12,585 bases of DNA, taken from the NCBI GenBank assembly GCA_934663655.1, contig CAKUKT010000045.1, positions 1-12,585 on the forward strand, read 5' to 3'. Source of the DNA: an uncultured Victivallaceae bacterium (lineage in GTDB: Bacteria; Verrucomicrobiota; Lentisphaeria; Victivallales; Victivallaceae). The notes under the pieces are model-generated. The model made no database searches. It worked only from the letters and a program-made list of their open reading frames with translations, and was not told the DNA's origin. The position numbers and the translations under genes were made by a program. Numbering within the stretch: position 1 is the first letter of the stretch; every line of letters starts with the position of its first letter. Below, one piece after another: positions 1-6,558 of the stretch.

Positions 1-8
1 TATCCGGA

Positions 9-1688
9 ATGGCGAGGTTCGCCGCGGCTCAGGAGCCGCCGGTGATCTCCACTACGATCGACTTTCTCGATTACGTTTTCGAATACGAAGGGCCGGAGAA
101 CTACTACCCGCTCGAAGAATATGAACGGGTCATCCGCGAACTTTCCGAAAACGGCATCGGCAAGATTTATCTGCGGGTCAACGTCTGCGGTACCACCCAC
201 TACCCCACCCGGGTATCGGCCCGTTACGGTGACAACGGCGCGTTCCACTGGTACGCACGGGTGCCCTCTTTCCGGCTGATCGAGACCTATAAACACTACA
301 ATCCGCTCACTGAAACTATCCGGCTCGGCAAAAAATACGGCATGGAAGTGTGGGGATGGGAGAGCCTTTTCGACGACGCCGGAGTACATTTCCGGAGAGA
401 GGATTGCCCGCCGGATCTACTCGAAAATTATGACGCCAACCAAGGGTGGCCGCTGCTCGACCCGTTCTATCGCGCCAATCCCGACGCCCTCGCCGAACGC
501 GACCCGCGGCGGCGGATTTCCGACGATGAACTTGCGAAAATCAACGCCGAAGCCCGGCGCAATCCGATCGGCCGGATTGTTTTCACCAACCGGGGCAAAT
601 TTCAGCGTTCTACTCTCGAGGCCGGAGACATTGAAATTCTGACCAGTTCCGACAATATTACCTATCGTCCGCTCGATCAACCATTTGAGTTCCGGACGAC
701 GGTCACGGAGGACGGATTCAACCGGTTCGAGATTTCCGGAGTGGAAATCCGCGACCCCTTCGTCAAAATTGTCGGGCGCGAACGTTTTGATGATAAAAAA
801 TTCTCTTTCGTTATCGTCGAACAGCGCGGTCAGGGGGAGGTGTTCGACGTTACCGGCAGAAAGGTGCGGTCGGTCTGGTCATGGCTGGAGGCTCCCGGCG
901 GCAAGGGCTCGGTCAACTTTGAGTTCTGCAGCACTCCGGCGGCGTGGGATTTCGGTTTCCGGCAGCTCGGTTTCGTCGTCGGTGAAATGCCGACCAACCG
1001 TTACTTCTACGGCATGGCCGAATTCAGTGTTCCCAAGGCGATGGAGCACAAGGTGGCGCGTTTCGCGGAACTTGCCGAATATCCCTTCGACGGTTTCATG
1101 TTCAACATCCGCTGTCACAGCCCGTTGACCAATCCGGAACAATACGGTTATAATCCCGAGGTGCGCGCGGAATACCTCCGGCGCTACGGCAAGGATATCT
1201 GGCGCGACGAGGTCGATGTGGAGAAGCTCTTCGCCATCCGGGCCGGGGCGGTCGCCGATTTTCTGAAACGGTGCAGGCAGCTCTCCGGGGAGCGTCCGAT
1301 TTATCTTTCCGGGCCGGCGAATCCAGACAATACGCAGCGCGCCTTCTACGGTAAGAACTTCGGTCCGCTGCCCTGGTTGTATCCGCGCTACTTTTCCGAT
1401 GGTTCGATCGACGGCGTCATCATGATCGGAGATGAATTTGCCGACTATTTCACCGAGGAGGTCACCGGCGGCAAACCGATCAAACTCGGGGTTTTCCGGG
1501 AGATGCTCTTCCTGCCGCGTACCGGTTATGATTTTGACGTGGACATGAGGCGGCTGCGTGCCGATCCCCGGATCGACGAGGTGGAACTTTACGAGAGCCG
1601 GGTGATGTCGGAGAATCCCGAACTTTTCGAGATAATCCGGGGCAAAACCCCGGCGAACTGGGACCCCGAGCGTAAATTGAAATGGTGA
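9..1688 (+). CDS. Glycosyl-hydrolase-like TIM-barrel protein (GHL10-like), 5' end possibly outside window
   Basis: A 559-residue protein that I read as a glycoside-hydrolase-like (beta/alpha)8 barrel, closest in style to the 'family 10-like' bacterial proteins. The N-terminal part (about residues 15-155) has barrel-type strand/helix alternation, for example the stretch ending GIGKIYLRVNVCG. Residues about 185-265 look like a beta-rich discoidin-type insertion (DIEILTSSDN and following). The barrel then resumes: DGFMFNIRCHSP at 361-372, YGYNPEVRAEYLRRYG from 379, and DGVIMIGDE at 468-476, where D475 and E476 are candidate acidic active-site residues. That assignment is by position only. The first ATG has just eight bases before it and no room for a normal Shine-Dalgarno site. 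The frame stays open to the window edge, and residues 3-8 (RFAAAQ) could be the end of a signal peptide, so the true start may be upstream. Substrate is unknown. Family assignment is moderate; that it is a real gene is very likely. Confidence 0.75.
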   Translation: MARFAAAQEPPVISTTIDFLDYVFEYEGPENYYPLEEYERVIRELSENGIGKIYLRVNVCGTTHYPTRVSARYGDNGAFHWYARVPSFRLIETYKHYNPLTETIRLGKKYGMEVWGWESLFDDAGVHFRREDCPPDLLENYDANQGWPLLDPFYRANPDALAERDPRRRISDDELAKINAEARRNPIGRIVFTNRGKFQRSTLEAGDIEILTSSDNITYRPLDQPFEFRTTVTEDGFNRFEISGVEIRDPFVKIVGRERFDDKKFSFVIVEQRGQGEVFDVTGRKVRSVWSWLEAPGGKGSVNFEFCSTPAAWDFGFRQLGFVVGEMPTNRYFYGMAEFSVPKAMEHKVARFAELAEYPFDGFMFNIRCHSPLTNPEQYGYNPEVRAEYLRRYGKDIWRDEVDVEKLFAIRAGAVADFLKRCRQLSGERPIYLSGPANPDNTQRAFYGKNFGPLPWLYPRYFSDGSIDGVIMIGDEFADYFTEEVTGGKPIKLGVFREMLFLPRTGYDFDVDMRRLRADPRIDEVELYESRVMSENPELFEIIRGKTPANWDPERKLKW

Positions 1689-1808
1689 AACGGCGCGGAT
1701 TTCCGGGAACCGTCCGCGTGTTTTCTCCGCGGGGGCATTCATTTGCGCAGTTTCCGGCAGCGCGCCTTCTCCGGAAAACCGCGTCCTCTGTTTAAGTGAA
1801 CTTGCCGG

Positions 1809-1862
1809 AGCCCCCCCTGATGCGGAATGGTTTTTCCATCTGTCGGATCGGGGGCTGTTTTT
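1809..1862 (+). terminator. Rho-independent terminator after the TIM-barrel gene
   Basis: AGCCCCC (1809-1815) pairs perfectly with GGGGGCT (1850-1856). Inner pairs are GAT/ATC (1819-1821 with 1847-1849) and ATGG/CCAT around a T-rich loop, and GTTTTT follows at 1857-1862. The long imperfect stem plus T-run fits an intrinsic terminator. It separates the first gene from the promoter of the acetolactate synthase gene. The 120 bases between the stop at 1688 and this hairpin hold no gene I can support. Confidence 0.75.
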
Positions 1863-1876
1863 ATTGACATGCGGCG

Positions 1877-1905
1877 TTGAAAAAATGATGATTCCGTGGT
1901 ATATT
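1877..1905 (+). promoter_or_regulatory. Sigma70-like promoter for the acetolactate synthase gene
   Basis: TTGAAA (1877-1882) and TATATT (1900-1905) are separated by 17 bases, the optimal sigma70 spacing. They sit in a locally AT-rich stretch just after the preceding terminator. A start of transcription near 1912 would give a leader of about 108 bases before the ATG at 2020. A second -35-like TTGACA at 1864-1869 lies 30 bases from the -10 and is too far to pair with it. Confidence 0.65.
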
Positions 1906-1935
1906 ATTTAAATTTAATTTTAAATGCGTTACATC

Positions 1936-1965
1936 CCGGAGCGCGGTTGCTGCCGCGGCTTCCGG
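1936..1965 (+). other. Hairpin in the 5' leader of the acetolactate synthase gene
   Basis: CCGGAGC-GCGG (1936-1946) can pair with CCGC-G-GCTTCCGG (1953-1965), giving about 11 base pairs with two single-base bulges and a six-base loop (TTGCTG). No T-run follows, so it is not a simple terminator. The octamer CCGGAGCG occurs at 1936 and again at 1962. The leader has no run of Ile, Val or Leu codons, so classical ilv attenuation is not supported. A role in mRNA stability or translational control is possible but only inferred. Confidence 0.4.
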
Positions 1966-2019
1966 AGCGGATATTACGAATGGCGGCGTATTGAGCCGGG
2001 AAGTCTGGTGAGGTTGATT

Positions 2020-3726
2020 ATGGTGTACAACGGCAGCGAAATTGCGATCAAATGTCTCGAACGTTTCGGCGTCGAGGTGGTATTCGCTTACCCCGGCGGC
2101 CAGGCCATTCTGCTTCATCAGGCGCTGAGTCATTCCTCGATGCGGGTGGTGCTGCCGCGTCATGAACAGGGTGGCGCCTTTGCCGCCGGCGGCTACGCCC
2201 GGGCAACCGGCAGAATCGGCGTGGCGATGGCTACCAGCGGTCCCGGCGCCACCAACCTGGTGAGCGGGATCGCCGACGCCTACATGGACTCGGTGCCGAT
2301 GATCGGTAAAAACGTCTTTCAGGAGACCGACATCATCGGCGTGACCCGGCCGATCGTCAAGCACAGTTTTCTGGTTCTCTCCATCGATGAACTCCCGCAG
2401 ATCATGCGGCGGGCGTTTGAAATCGCCGGTTCCGGTCGCCCCGGCCCGGTCATGGTGGATATTCCTAAGAACATCCAGCAGGAGACGATGGAGTTCGATC
2501 CCGGTGCGCTGGCGCTGCCGGTTTATGAGACTCCGCCTGCGCCGGATGCGGCAACGGTGGAGGAGATCCGCCGGATGATCCGTGAATCGGAGCGGCCGTG
2601 CGTTTATGCCGGCGGCGGGGTGATCTCGTCCGGCGGTTCGGCCGAACTGGTGAAATTCATCGAATCGTACCACCTGCCGATGGTGACGACGCTTATGGGA
2701 ATCGGTGCGGTGCCGGACGGGCATGAACTTTCTCTGCAATGGCTGGGCATGCATGGTTCCTATGCGGCCAATCTGGCTGCCAATCGCTGCGATCTGTTGA
2801 TCTGCATCGGGGCGCGTTTCGACGACCGGGTGACCGGCAATCCCGCCGATTTCGCCTCCGGGGCAAAAATCATCCACATCGATGCCGACGATTCCGAAAT
2901 CAACAAGAATAAAACCGCCACCCTCGGGGTTATCGCCGACGCCCGGGCGACGCTTGTGGCGCTCAATGCTGAACCGGAACGCCGGGAACGGCCGGAGTGG
3001 TTTGCGGAAATTCGCGAGTGGCGTGAGCATTATCTTTTCAGCTTCCGCGAGGATTCGTCCCGGCTCCAACCGCAGTATGTGATCAGGGCGCTGTCGCGTC
3101 TCACCGGCGGAGAGGCGATTATTGTTCCCGGGGTCGGCCAGCACCAGATGTGGGCGGCGCAGTTCTACAACTATCACTATCCACGTCAGCTGCTGACCTC
3201 CGGCGGACTCGGCGCGATGGGTTTCGGACTGCCGGCGGCGATGGGAGCCAAAGTCGGCTGTCCGGAACGGATGGTGATAAACATTGACGGCGACGGCAGT
3301 TTTCAGATGAACATTCAGGAACTCGGCACGCTGTTTGTCGAGGATATTCCGGTCAAGATGGTGATCCTTGACAATCAGCATCTCGGCATGGTGGCGCAGT
3401 GGGAGGATCGCTTCTTCGGTTCCAACCGCGGCAATACCGTGCTCGGACGCTGCAAGAGCGGACGCGGTGACAGCAACGCGGAGATCTGCCGGAACTGTGA
3501 CGGCACCCGTTGTTCGGGCAGTTTTTATCCCGATTTCGTGCAGATCGCCGCCGGATACAGTATCCCCGGGCGTCATGTGTTTACCCGGGAGGAACTTGAA
3601 CCGGCAATCCGGGAGATGATCGATTCTCCGGGAGCTTTTCTGCTGCATGTTCATGTCGGATATGCCGACCACGTGCTGCCGATGATTCCGCCCAACAGCA
3701 ATTACACGCAGACCATTCTCGAGTAA
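2020..3726 (+). CDS. ilvB: Acetolactate synthase large (catalytic) subunit, variant form
   Basis: A 568-residue TPP-dependent enzyme joining two pyruvates to acetolactate (or pyruvate and 2-oxobutyrate to acetohydroxybutyrate), the first common step of branched-chain amino-acid synthesis, in the cytosol. The Pyr domain shows YPGG, RHEQG with catalytic E49, and ATSGPGATNL. The central FAD-type domain is about 195-340. The PP domain carries the TPP/Mg motif GDGS at 424-427 followed by LDNQ (canonical LNN). The ATG at 2020 is chosen because GTGAGG lies six bases upstream and homologues begin here; an in-frame ATG at 1924 has no ribosome-binding site. Two oddities stand out. The conserved VAITGQVPxxL block expected between M94 and G96 is absent (about 11 residues), although FQE is kept. 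An insertion with C478, C490, C493 and C498 lies after the QWE..F loop. No ilvH/ilvN regulatory-subunit gene follows. Activity is therefore likely but not certain. Confidence 0.9.
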   Translation: MVYNGSEIAIKCLERFGVEVVFAYPGGQAILLHQALSHSSMRVVLPRHEQGGAFAAGGYARATGRIGVAMATSGPGATNLVSGIADAYMDSVPMIGKNVFQETDIIGVTRPIVKHSFLVLSIDELPQIMRRAFEIAGSGRPGPVMVDIPKNIQQETMEFDPGALALPVYETPPAPDAATVEEIRRMIRESERPCVYAGGGVISSGGSAELVKFIESYHLPMVTTLMGIGAVPDGHELSLQWLGMHGSYAANLAANRCDLLICIGARFDDRVTGNPADFASGAKIIHIDADDSEINKNKTATLGVIADARATLVALNAEPERRERPEWFAEIREWREHYLFSFREDSSRLQPQYVIRALSRLTGGEAIIVPGVGQHQMWAAQFYNYHYPRQLLTSGGLGAMGFGLPAAMGAKVGCPERMVINIDGDGSFQMNIQELGTLFVEDIPVKMVILDNQHLGMVAQWEDRFFGSNRGNTVLGRCKSGRGDSNAEICRNCDGTRCSGSFYPDFVQIAAGYSIPGRHVFTREELEPAIREMIDSPGAFLLHVHVGYADHVLPMIPPNSNYTQTILE

Positions 3727-3727
3727 T

Positions 3728-3748
3728 CCGGATGGCGGCGCCGTCCGG
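3728..3748 (+). promoter_or_regulatory. Tight hairpin overlapping the downstream ribosome-binding site
   Basis: CCGGATGGC (3728-3736) pairs with GCCGTCCGG (3740-3748) around a GGC loop: nine base pairs including one T-G wobble. It starts one base after the acetolactate synthase stop. Its 3' arm ends in the first GG of the GGAGGA ribosome-binding site (3747-3752) of the small frame at 3762. Only AATTTTATT follows, a poor T-run, so it could be a weak terminator/attenuator or a translational switch. The structure is clear in the sequence; the role is inferred. Confidence 0.5.
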
Positions 3749-3761
3749 AGGAATTTTATTC

Positions 3762-3863
3762 ATGGTGACGTGGCGAGCGCGGGTGAATCAGCTTATCCGG
3801 GCAGGCATGGTCGGTTCGCATGAGTTTCACCAGGTCGTTTTCGCGCGGGGAGAGAGAAGATGA
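3762..3863 (+). CDS. Small ORF (33 aa) coupled to aroA
   Basis: An ATG at 3762 preceded by a strong Shine-Dalgarno sequence, GGAGGA (3747-3752), with a nine-base spacer. The frame runs 33 codons and ends in TGA at 3861-3863, overlapping the aroA ATG (3860-3862) as ATGA, a standard arrangement for translational coupling. The product starts MVTWRARVNQLIRAG and ends FARGERR; it is basic, has no membrane segment, and matches no family I recognise. It does not resemble an acetolactate synthase small subunit. It may be a true small protein, or a leader peptide whose translation opens the aroA start. It could also be chance, because frames in GC-rich DNA stay open easily. The ribosome-binding site and exact overlap are the evidence for translation. 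Confidence 0.45.
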   Translation: MVTWRARVNQLIRAGMVGSHEFHQVVFARGERR

Positions 3864-5137
3864 AATTGATCGTAAGACCGTCCCGACTCCGCGGAGAAAT
3901 CGCGGTTGCCGGTTCCAAATCCCATACCATTCGCGGTATTGCCGCGGCATTATGCGCCACCGGCCGGAGCATTCTTCGTTATCCGCTTGATTCCGCTGAC
4001 ACCCGGGCGGCGCTCAATGCCGCGCTGGCTTTCGGAGCAGAGGTGGAGGAATATCCCGACCGGTGGGAGATCGGTGGTCGGGGAGGGCGGTTCCGGGATC
4101 CCGGCCGGGTGGTGGATCTCGCCAATTCCGGTACCGGTCTGGTGATCATGACCGGACTGGCCGGGCTGCAGGATTTCCGGATTGTTTTCGACGGTGACGA
4201 TTCGTTGCGCAGCCGTCCGGTTTCCGGGGTGACCGACGCGCTTGCTGCCCTCGGTGCGAAAATCGAATATCTCGGCAAACCCGGTCATCCGCCCTTTGCC
4301 GTAACCGGTCCGGTTCACGGTGGCGCGGCCAGGGTGGACGGAAGAACTTCGCAATATCTCTCTTCGCTGCTGCTGGCGCTGCCGCAGGCTGCCGGAGAGA
4401 GTGTGCTGTCGCTGGATTATCTCAATGAAGCACCCTATGTGGATATCACCGCCGCGTGGCTGGATGCGCTGAATGTGCGTCGGGAAGGCAGTGCAAATAA
4501 ACTTCACTGGCGTATTCCCGGAAATCAGAGGATTCCGATCTTTGACCGGGTGGTGCCGGCCGATTTTTCGACGGCGGCGTTTCCGCTGGTTGCGGCAGCC
4601 ACCGCGGGGGAAGGGGTGACGATTCGGAACCTTGATTTTTCCGATACCCAGGGGGACAAGGCGGTGTTCGGTTTTCTGGAGCGGATGGGAGCCCGGCTCG
4701 AATACGGTCCGGAACTTCTTGTGGCTCCGGCACACCAGCCGCTTAAAGGGTGTGAAATCGATCTTAACGCCACTCCGGACGCACTGCCGGTGCTGAGTGC
4801 CGCCGCGGCGCTGGCGGAGGGCGAGACACGACTGGTGAATGTGCCACAGGCGCGGCTCAAGGAGTGTGACCGGATCGCGGTGTCGGCGCAGGAATTTTCC
4901 CGTTTCGGAATCGGAGTGGAGGAACTCGCTGACGGGTTGGTTATTCACGGCGGGAAACTACGCGGTGCACATTTTGACAGCCGTGGCGACCACCGGATTG
5001 CGATGGCGCTGGCGGTGGCCGCGCTCTCGGCCGATGGGGAGAGTGTGATTGAGGGGGCGGAGTGCATCGGGGTTTCCTATCCCGACTTTTATGCGGATTT
5101 CCGGAAAATCGGCGCGGATTTTTCGCTTGAATCGTAA
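3860..5137 (+). CDS. aroA: 3-phosphoshikimate 1-carboxyvinyltransferase (EPSP synthase)
   Basis: A 425-residue enzyme transferring the enolpyruvyl group of PEP to shikimate 3-phosphate in aromatic amino-acid (chorismate) synthesis, in the cytosol. Length matches the family. Recognisable sites, with E. coli numbering in brackets, are GSKSHTIR near the N-terminus [K22, S23, R27], NSGT at 89-92 [N94-T97], R119-P120 [R124], TSQ at 163-165 [S169-Q171], D307 [D313], KECDR at 334-338 [K340-R344] and DHR at 377-379 [H385, R386]. Two basic residues common in the family are replaced: V95 where R100 is usual and V405 where K411 is usual (the family's KTFPDY becomes VSYPDF). The start has GGGGAGAGAGA just upstream and overlaps the stop of the small frame at 3762. 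It is probably co-transcribed with the acetolactate synthase, unless the hairpin at 3728 terminates. Confidence 0.93.
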   Translation: MKLIVRPSRLRGEIAVAGSKSHTIRGIAAALCATGRSILRYPLDSADTRAALNAALAFGAEVEEYPDRWEIGGRGGRFRDPGRVVDLANSGTGLVIMTGLAGLQDFRIVFDGDDSLRSRPVSGVTDALAALGAKIEYLGKPGHPPFAVTGPVHGGAARVDGRTSQYLSSLLLALPQAAGESVLSLDYLNEAPYVDITAAWLDALNVRREGSANKLHWRIPGNQRIPIFDRVVPADFSTAAFPLVAAATAGEGVTIRNLDFSDTQGDKAVFGFLERMGARLEYGPELLVAPAHQPLKGCEIDLNATPDALPVLSAAAALAEGETRLVNVPQARLKECDRIAVSAQEFSRFGIGVEELADGLVIHGGKLRGAHFDSRGDHRIAMALAVAALSADGESVIEGAECIGVSYPDFYADFRKIGADFSLES

Positions 5138-5173
5138 TTGACGACTGGTTTTTTTCAATGCCGGTGTTATATT
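5138..5173 (+). promoter_or_regulatory. Possible promoter of the envelope-protein pair
   Basis: TATATT at 5168-5173 lies in the context TATATTATT, the same nine bases as the better-supported -10 at 1900. A TTGACG at 5138-5143, directly after the aroA stop, is the only -35-like hexamer, but it is 24 bases away, longer than normal. The region is AT-rich compared with its surroundings, and 5146-5156 is T-rich. Call it a candidate -10 only. Downstream, GCGGC/GCCGC (5186-5204) could form a small hairpin in the leader. Confidence 0.35.
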
Positions 5174-5240
5174 ATTGGTGAAGGAGCGGCTTCTCTCTCG
5201 CCGCATCACAGGAAGTCAGGTAAGCGGAAGGAAATAGTTA

Positions 5241-6017
5241 ATGAGACGGATTGTCGGCTTTGCCGGTTTCGTGCTGATGCTGCTGTGTCTGTGCGGGTGT
5301 GTGAGCAATGAGGAACTCTACGAGGTGGACATCTCGGCTGATGAGCTGGAAGCGCGCAAGGACAAGGCGATGGATCCGGATGGTCGATACGCCCGGGCGG
5401 AGAGCTGCATTGTCCGGCAGCGGATCACCTCAGAAAATTTCTTCGGCATTCCGCAGGAGAGCATGGTCGAACTCAAATTTCAGAATCCCGACAAGTTCAG
5501 TTTGACCAGTTTTTCTGAAAACATGCCGGTGAGTGCGCTTATTTCCGACGGTACTTCGGCATGGAAGGTCGATTACAAGCGTCGTCAGGTTCTCCCGTTG
5601 AACCAGCGGGATCTGGAGATCAGCCGGGGGCTGGCCCGGCTGGCGAATCCGCTCAGTCGTCTTCACGAGGTGTTTGAGGATATCAAGGTCGAGGGGTGCC
5701 GGATTGACGATGAGGAGTTTTATAAACTCACCTGCATAGCGCCGAACAACGGAATTCCCATCTATATTTATATTGACCGCGATGACTATCTTATCAAGCG
5801 GATTCGGATTGGTAATCTCAGCGACTCGCGGGTTGTGCGTTACAGCATGTACGAAGGGGTGTGGATTGCCGATGAGACGGAGGAGGAAAAACTCTCTGAT
5901 GGTTCGATTTCGCGGTCGAAAATAATGTTCTATAAGCTTGATGCTCCGTTTGAGGAATCGGAGTTCAAGCCGCCGATTTTCAACACCGGGGTTCAGGACT
6001 CCGAAGAGACTAATTAA
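5241..6017 (+). CDS. LolA-like lipoprotein of unknown function
   Basis: A 258-residue protein with a lipoprotein signal peptide: MRR, a hydrophobic core (residues 4-17) and lipobox LCGC with C20 as the lipidated cysteine. D/E-rich residues follow. The body is mostly alternating beta strands (for example SMVELKFQNPDKFSL, PVSALISDGTSAWKVDY, PIYIYIDRDDYLIKRIRI) in the order seen in the LolA/LolB/LppX half-barrel fold, which binds lipid-like ligands in the periplasm. This suggests an outer-membrane-associated lipoprotein that carries or senses a hydrophobic ligand, but neither ligand nor partner can be told from the sequence. The ATG at 5241 follows GGAAGGAAA (5226-5234). The DUF2059 gene begins 18 bases after its stop, so the two form a likely operon. 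That it is a lipoprotein is well supported; the fold assignment is moderate. Confidence 0.8.
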   Translation: MRRIVGFAGFVLMLLCLCGCVSNEELYEVDISADELEARKDKAMDPDGRYARAESCIVRQRITSENFFGIPQESMVELKFQNPDKFSLTSFSENMPVSALISDGTSAWKVDYKRRQVLPLNQRDLEISRGLARLANPLSRLHEVFEDIKVEGCRIDDEEFYKLTCIAPNNGIPIYIYIDRDDYLIKRIRIGNLSDSRVVRYSMYEGVWIADETEEEKLSDGSISRSKIMFYKLDAPFEESEFKPPIFNTGVQDSEETN

Positions 6018-6035
6018 TGAAATAAGGAGAAGAGA

Positions 6036-6524
6036 ATGAAGGTTTTCAAGTGTTGGCTCATGGCGCTGCTGATGGTCGGTTGCGGGTTATTGCCGCTGAC
6101 CGGTGCCGGTGACGAGGCCAAACATTCCGAAGCTGATTACCAGGTCGCCTACACGTTGCTGGAGGCGATGCAGGTTCCGGAGCAGCTGAAACAGACGCTT
6201 GAAGGTATGGTGGATATGCAGATGAAAAGCAATCCGCAGATGCTGCCGTTCCGGGATGTGTTTGACGATTTTTTTGCCAAGTATCTCAGCTACGAAGCAT
6301 TGAAGCAGGGGTACGCGGACATTTATCTTGATATGTTCACGGTTGACGAACTCAGGAAACTTACTGCGATTTATCGGACTCCGCTCGGCCGGAAACTTGC
6401 TTCGAAGACTTCCGAACTGGCGATTCGTGGTGCTGAACTCGGCCAGAAAGCGGTGCTTCAGCATCAGGCGGAGTTGCAGACGGCGCTTGCCAAAGCGATT
6501 TCCGAGCGTCAGAGCGAGGAATAG
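6036..6524 (+). CDS. DUF2059 domain protein, exported
   Basis: A 162-residue protein beginning with a signal peptide (MKVFKCWLMALLMVGCGLLP, cleavage probably near TGA-GDE at 22-27; C16 in MVGC could instead be a weak lipobox). The mature part is helical. It ends with the pattern typical of DUF2059: FTVDELRKLTAIYRTPLGRK at 101-120, followed by residues continuing in helices to a charged C-terminus. Proteins of this family are periplasmic with no settled function. A strong AAGGAG (6024-6029) lies six bases before the ATG. It lies 18 bases after the LolA-like lipoprotein gene and ahead of a strong terminator, so the two are probably expressed together and act in the cell envelope. Confidence 0.83.
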   Translation: MKVFKCWLMALLMVGCGLLPLTGAGDEAKHSEADYQVAYTLLEAMQVPEQLKQTLEGMVDMQMKSNPQMLPFRDVFDDFFAKYLSYEALKQGYADIYLDMFTVDELRKLTAIYRTPLGRKLASKTSELAIRGAELGQKAVLQHQAELQTALAKAISERQSEE

Positions 6525-6558
6525 TCAGTACTGAAAAAAATTTCGGTAATTGCGTCGT

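Noticed and set aside
1714..1732. CCGCG/CGCGG hairpin after the first gene
   Set aside because: Five base pairs with no T-run; the stronger terminator is at 1809-1862.
1682..1795. A 37-codon frame overlapping the stop of the first gene (MVKRRGFPG...)
   Set aside because: No Shine-Dalgarno site, Arg/Ser/Pro-rich product, no family resemblance. It is probably chance, although it overlaps the upstream stop.
1924..2019. 32-codon N-terminal extension of the acetolactate synthase
   Set aside because: The ATG at 1924 has no ribosome-binding site and lies about 12 bases after the predicted transcription start. The ATG at 2020 has a good site and matches the family start.
1861..3672. A 603-codon open frame on the - strand opposite the acetolactate synthase gene
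   Set aside because: It mirrors a gene with clear homology and catalytic motifs. GC-rich codon use keeps the antisense frame open; its product is rich in Arg, His and Pro and resembles no family, and no ribosome-binding site supports it.
5186..5204. GCGGC/GCCGC hairpin in the leader of the lipoprotein gene
   Set aside because: Only five base pairs and no sign of a switch; noted with the promoter entry but not called as a riboswitch.
6525..6534. Perfect palindrome TCAGTACTGA just after the DUF2059 stop
   Set aside because: Too short and loopless for a terminator; perfect 10-base palindromes are expected several times by chance in this window.
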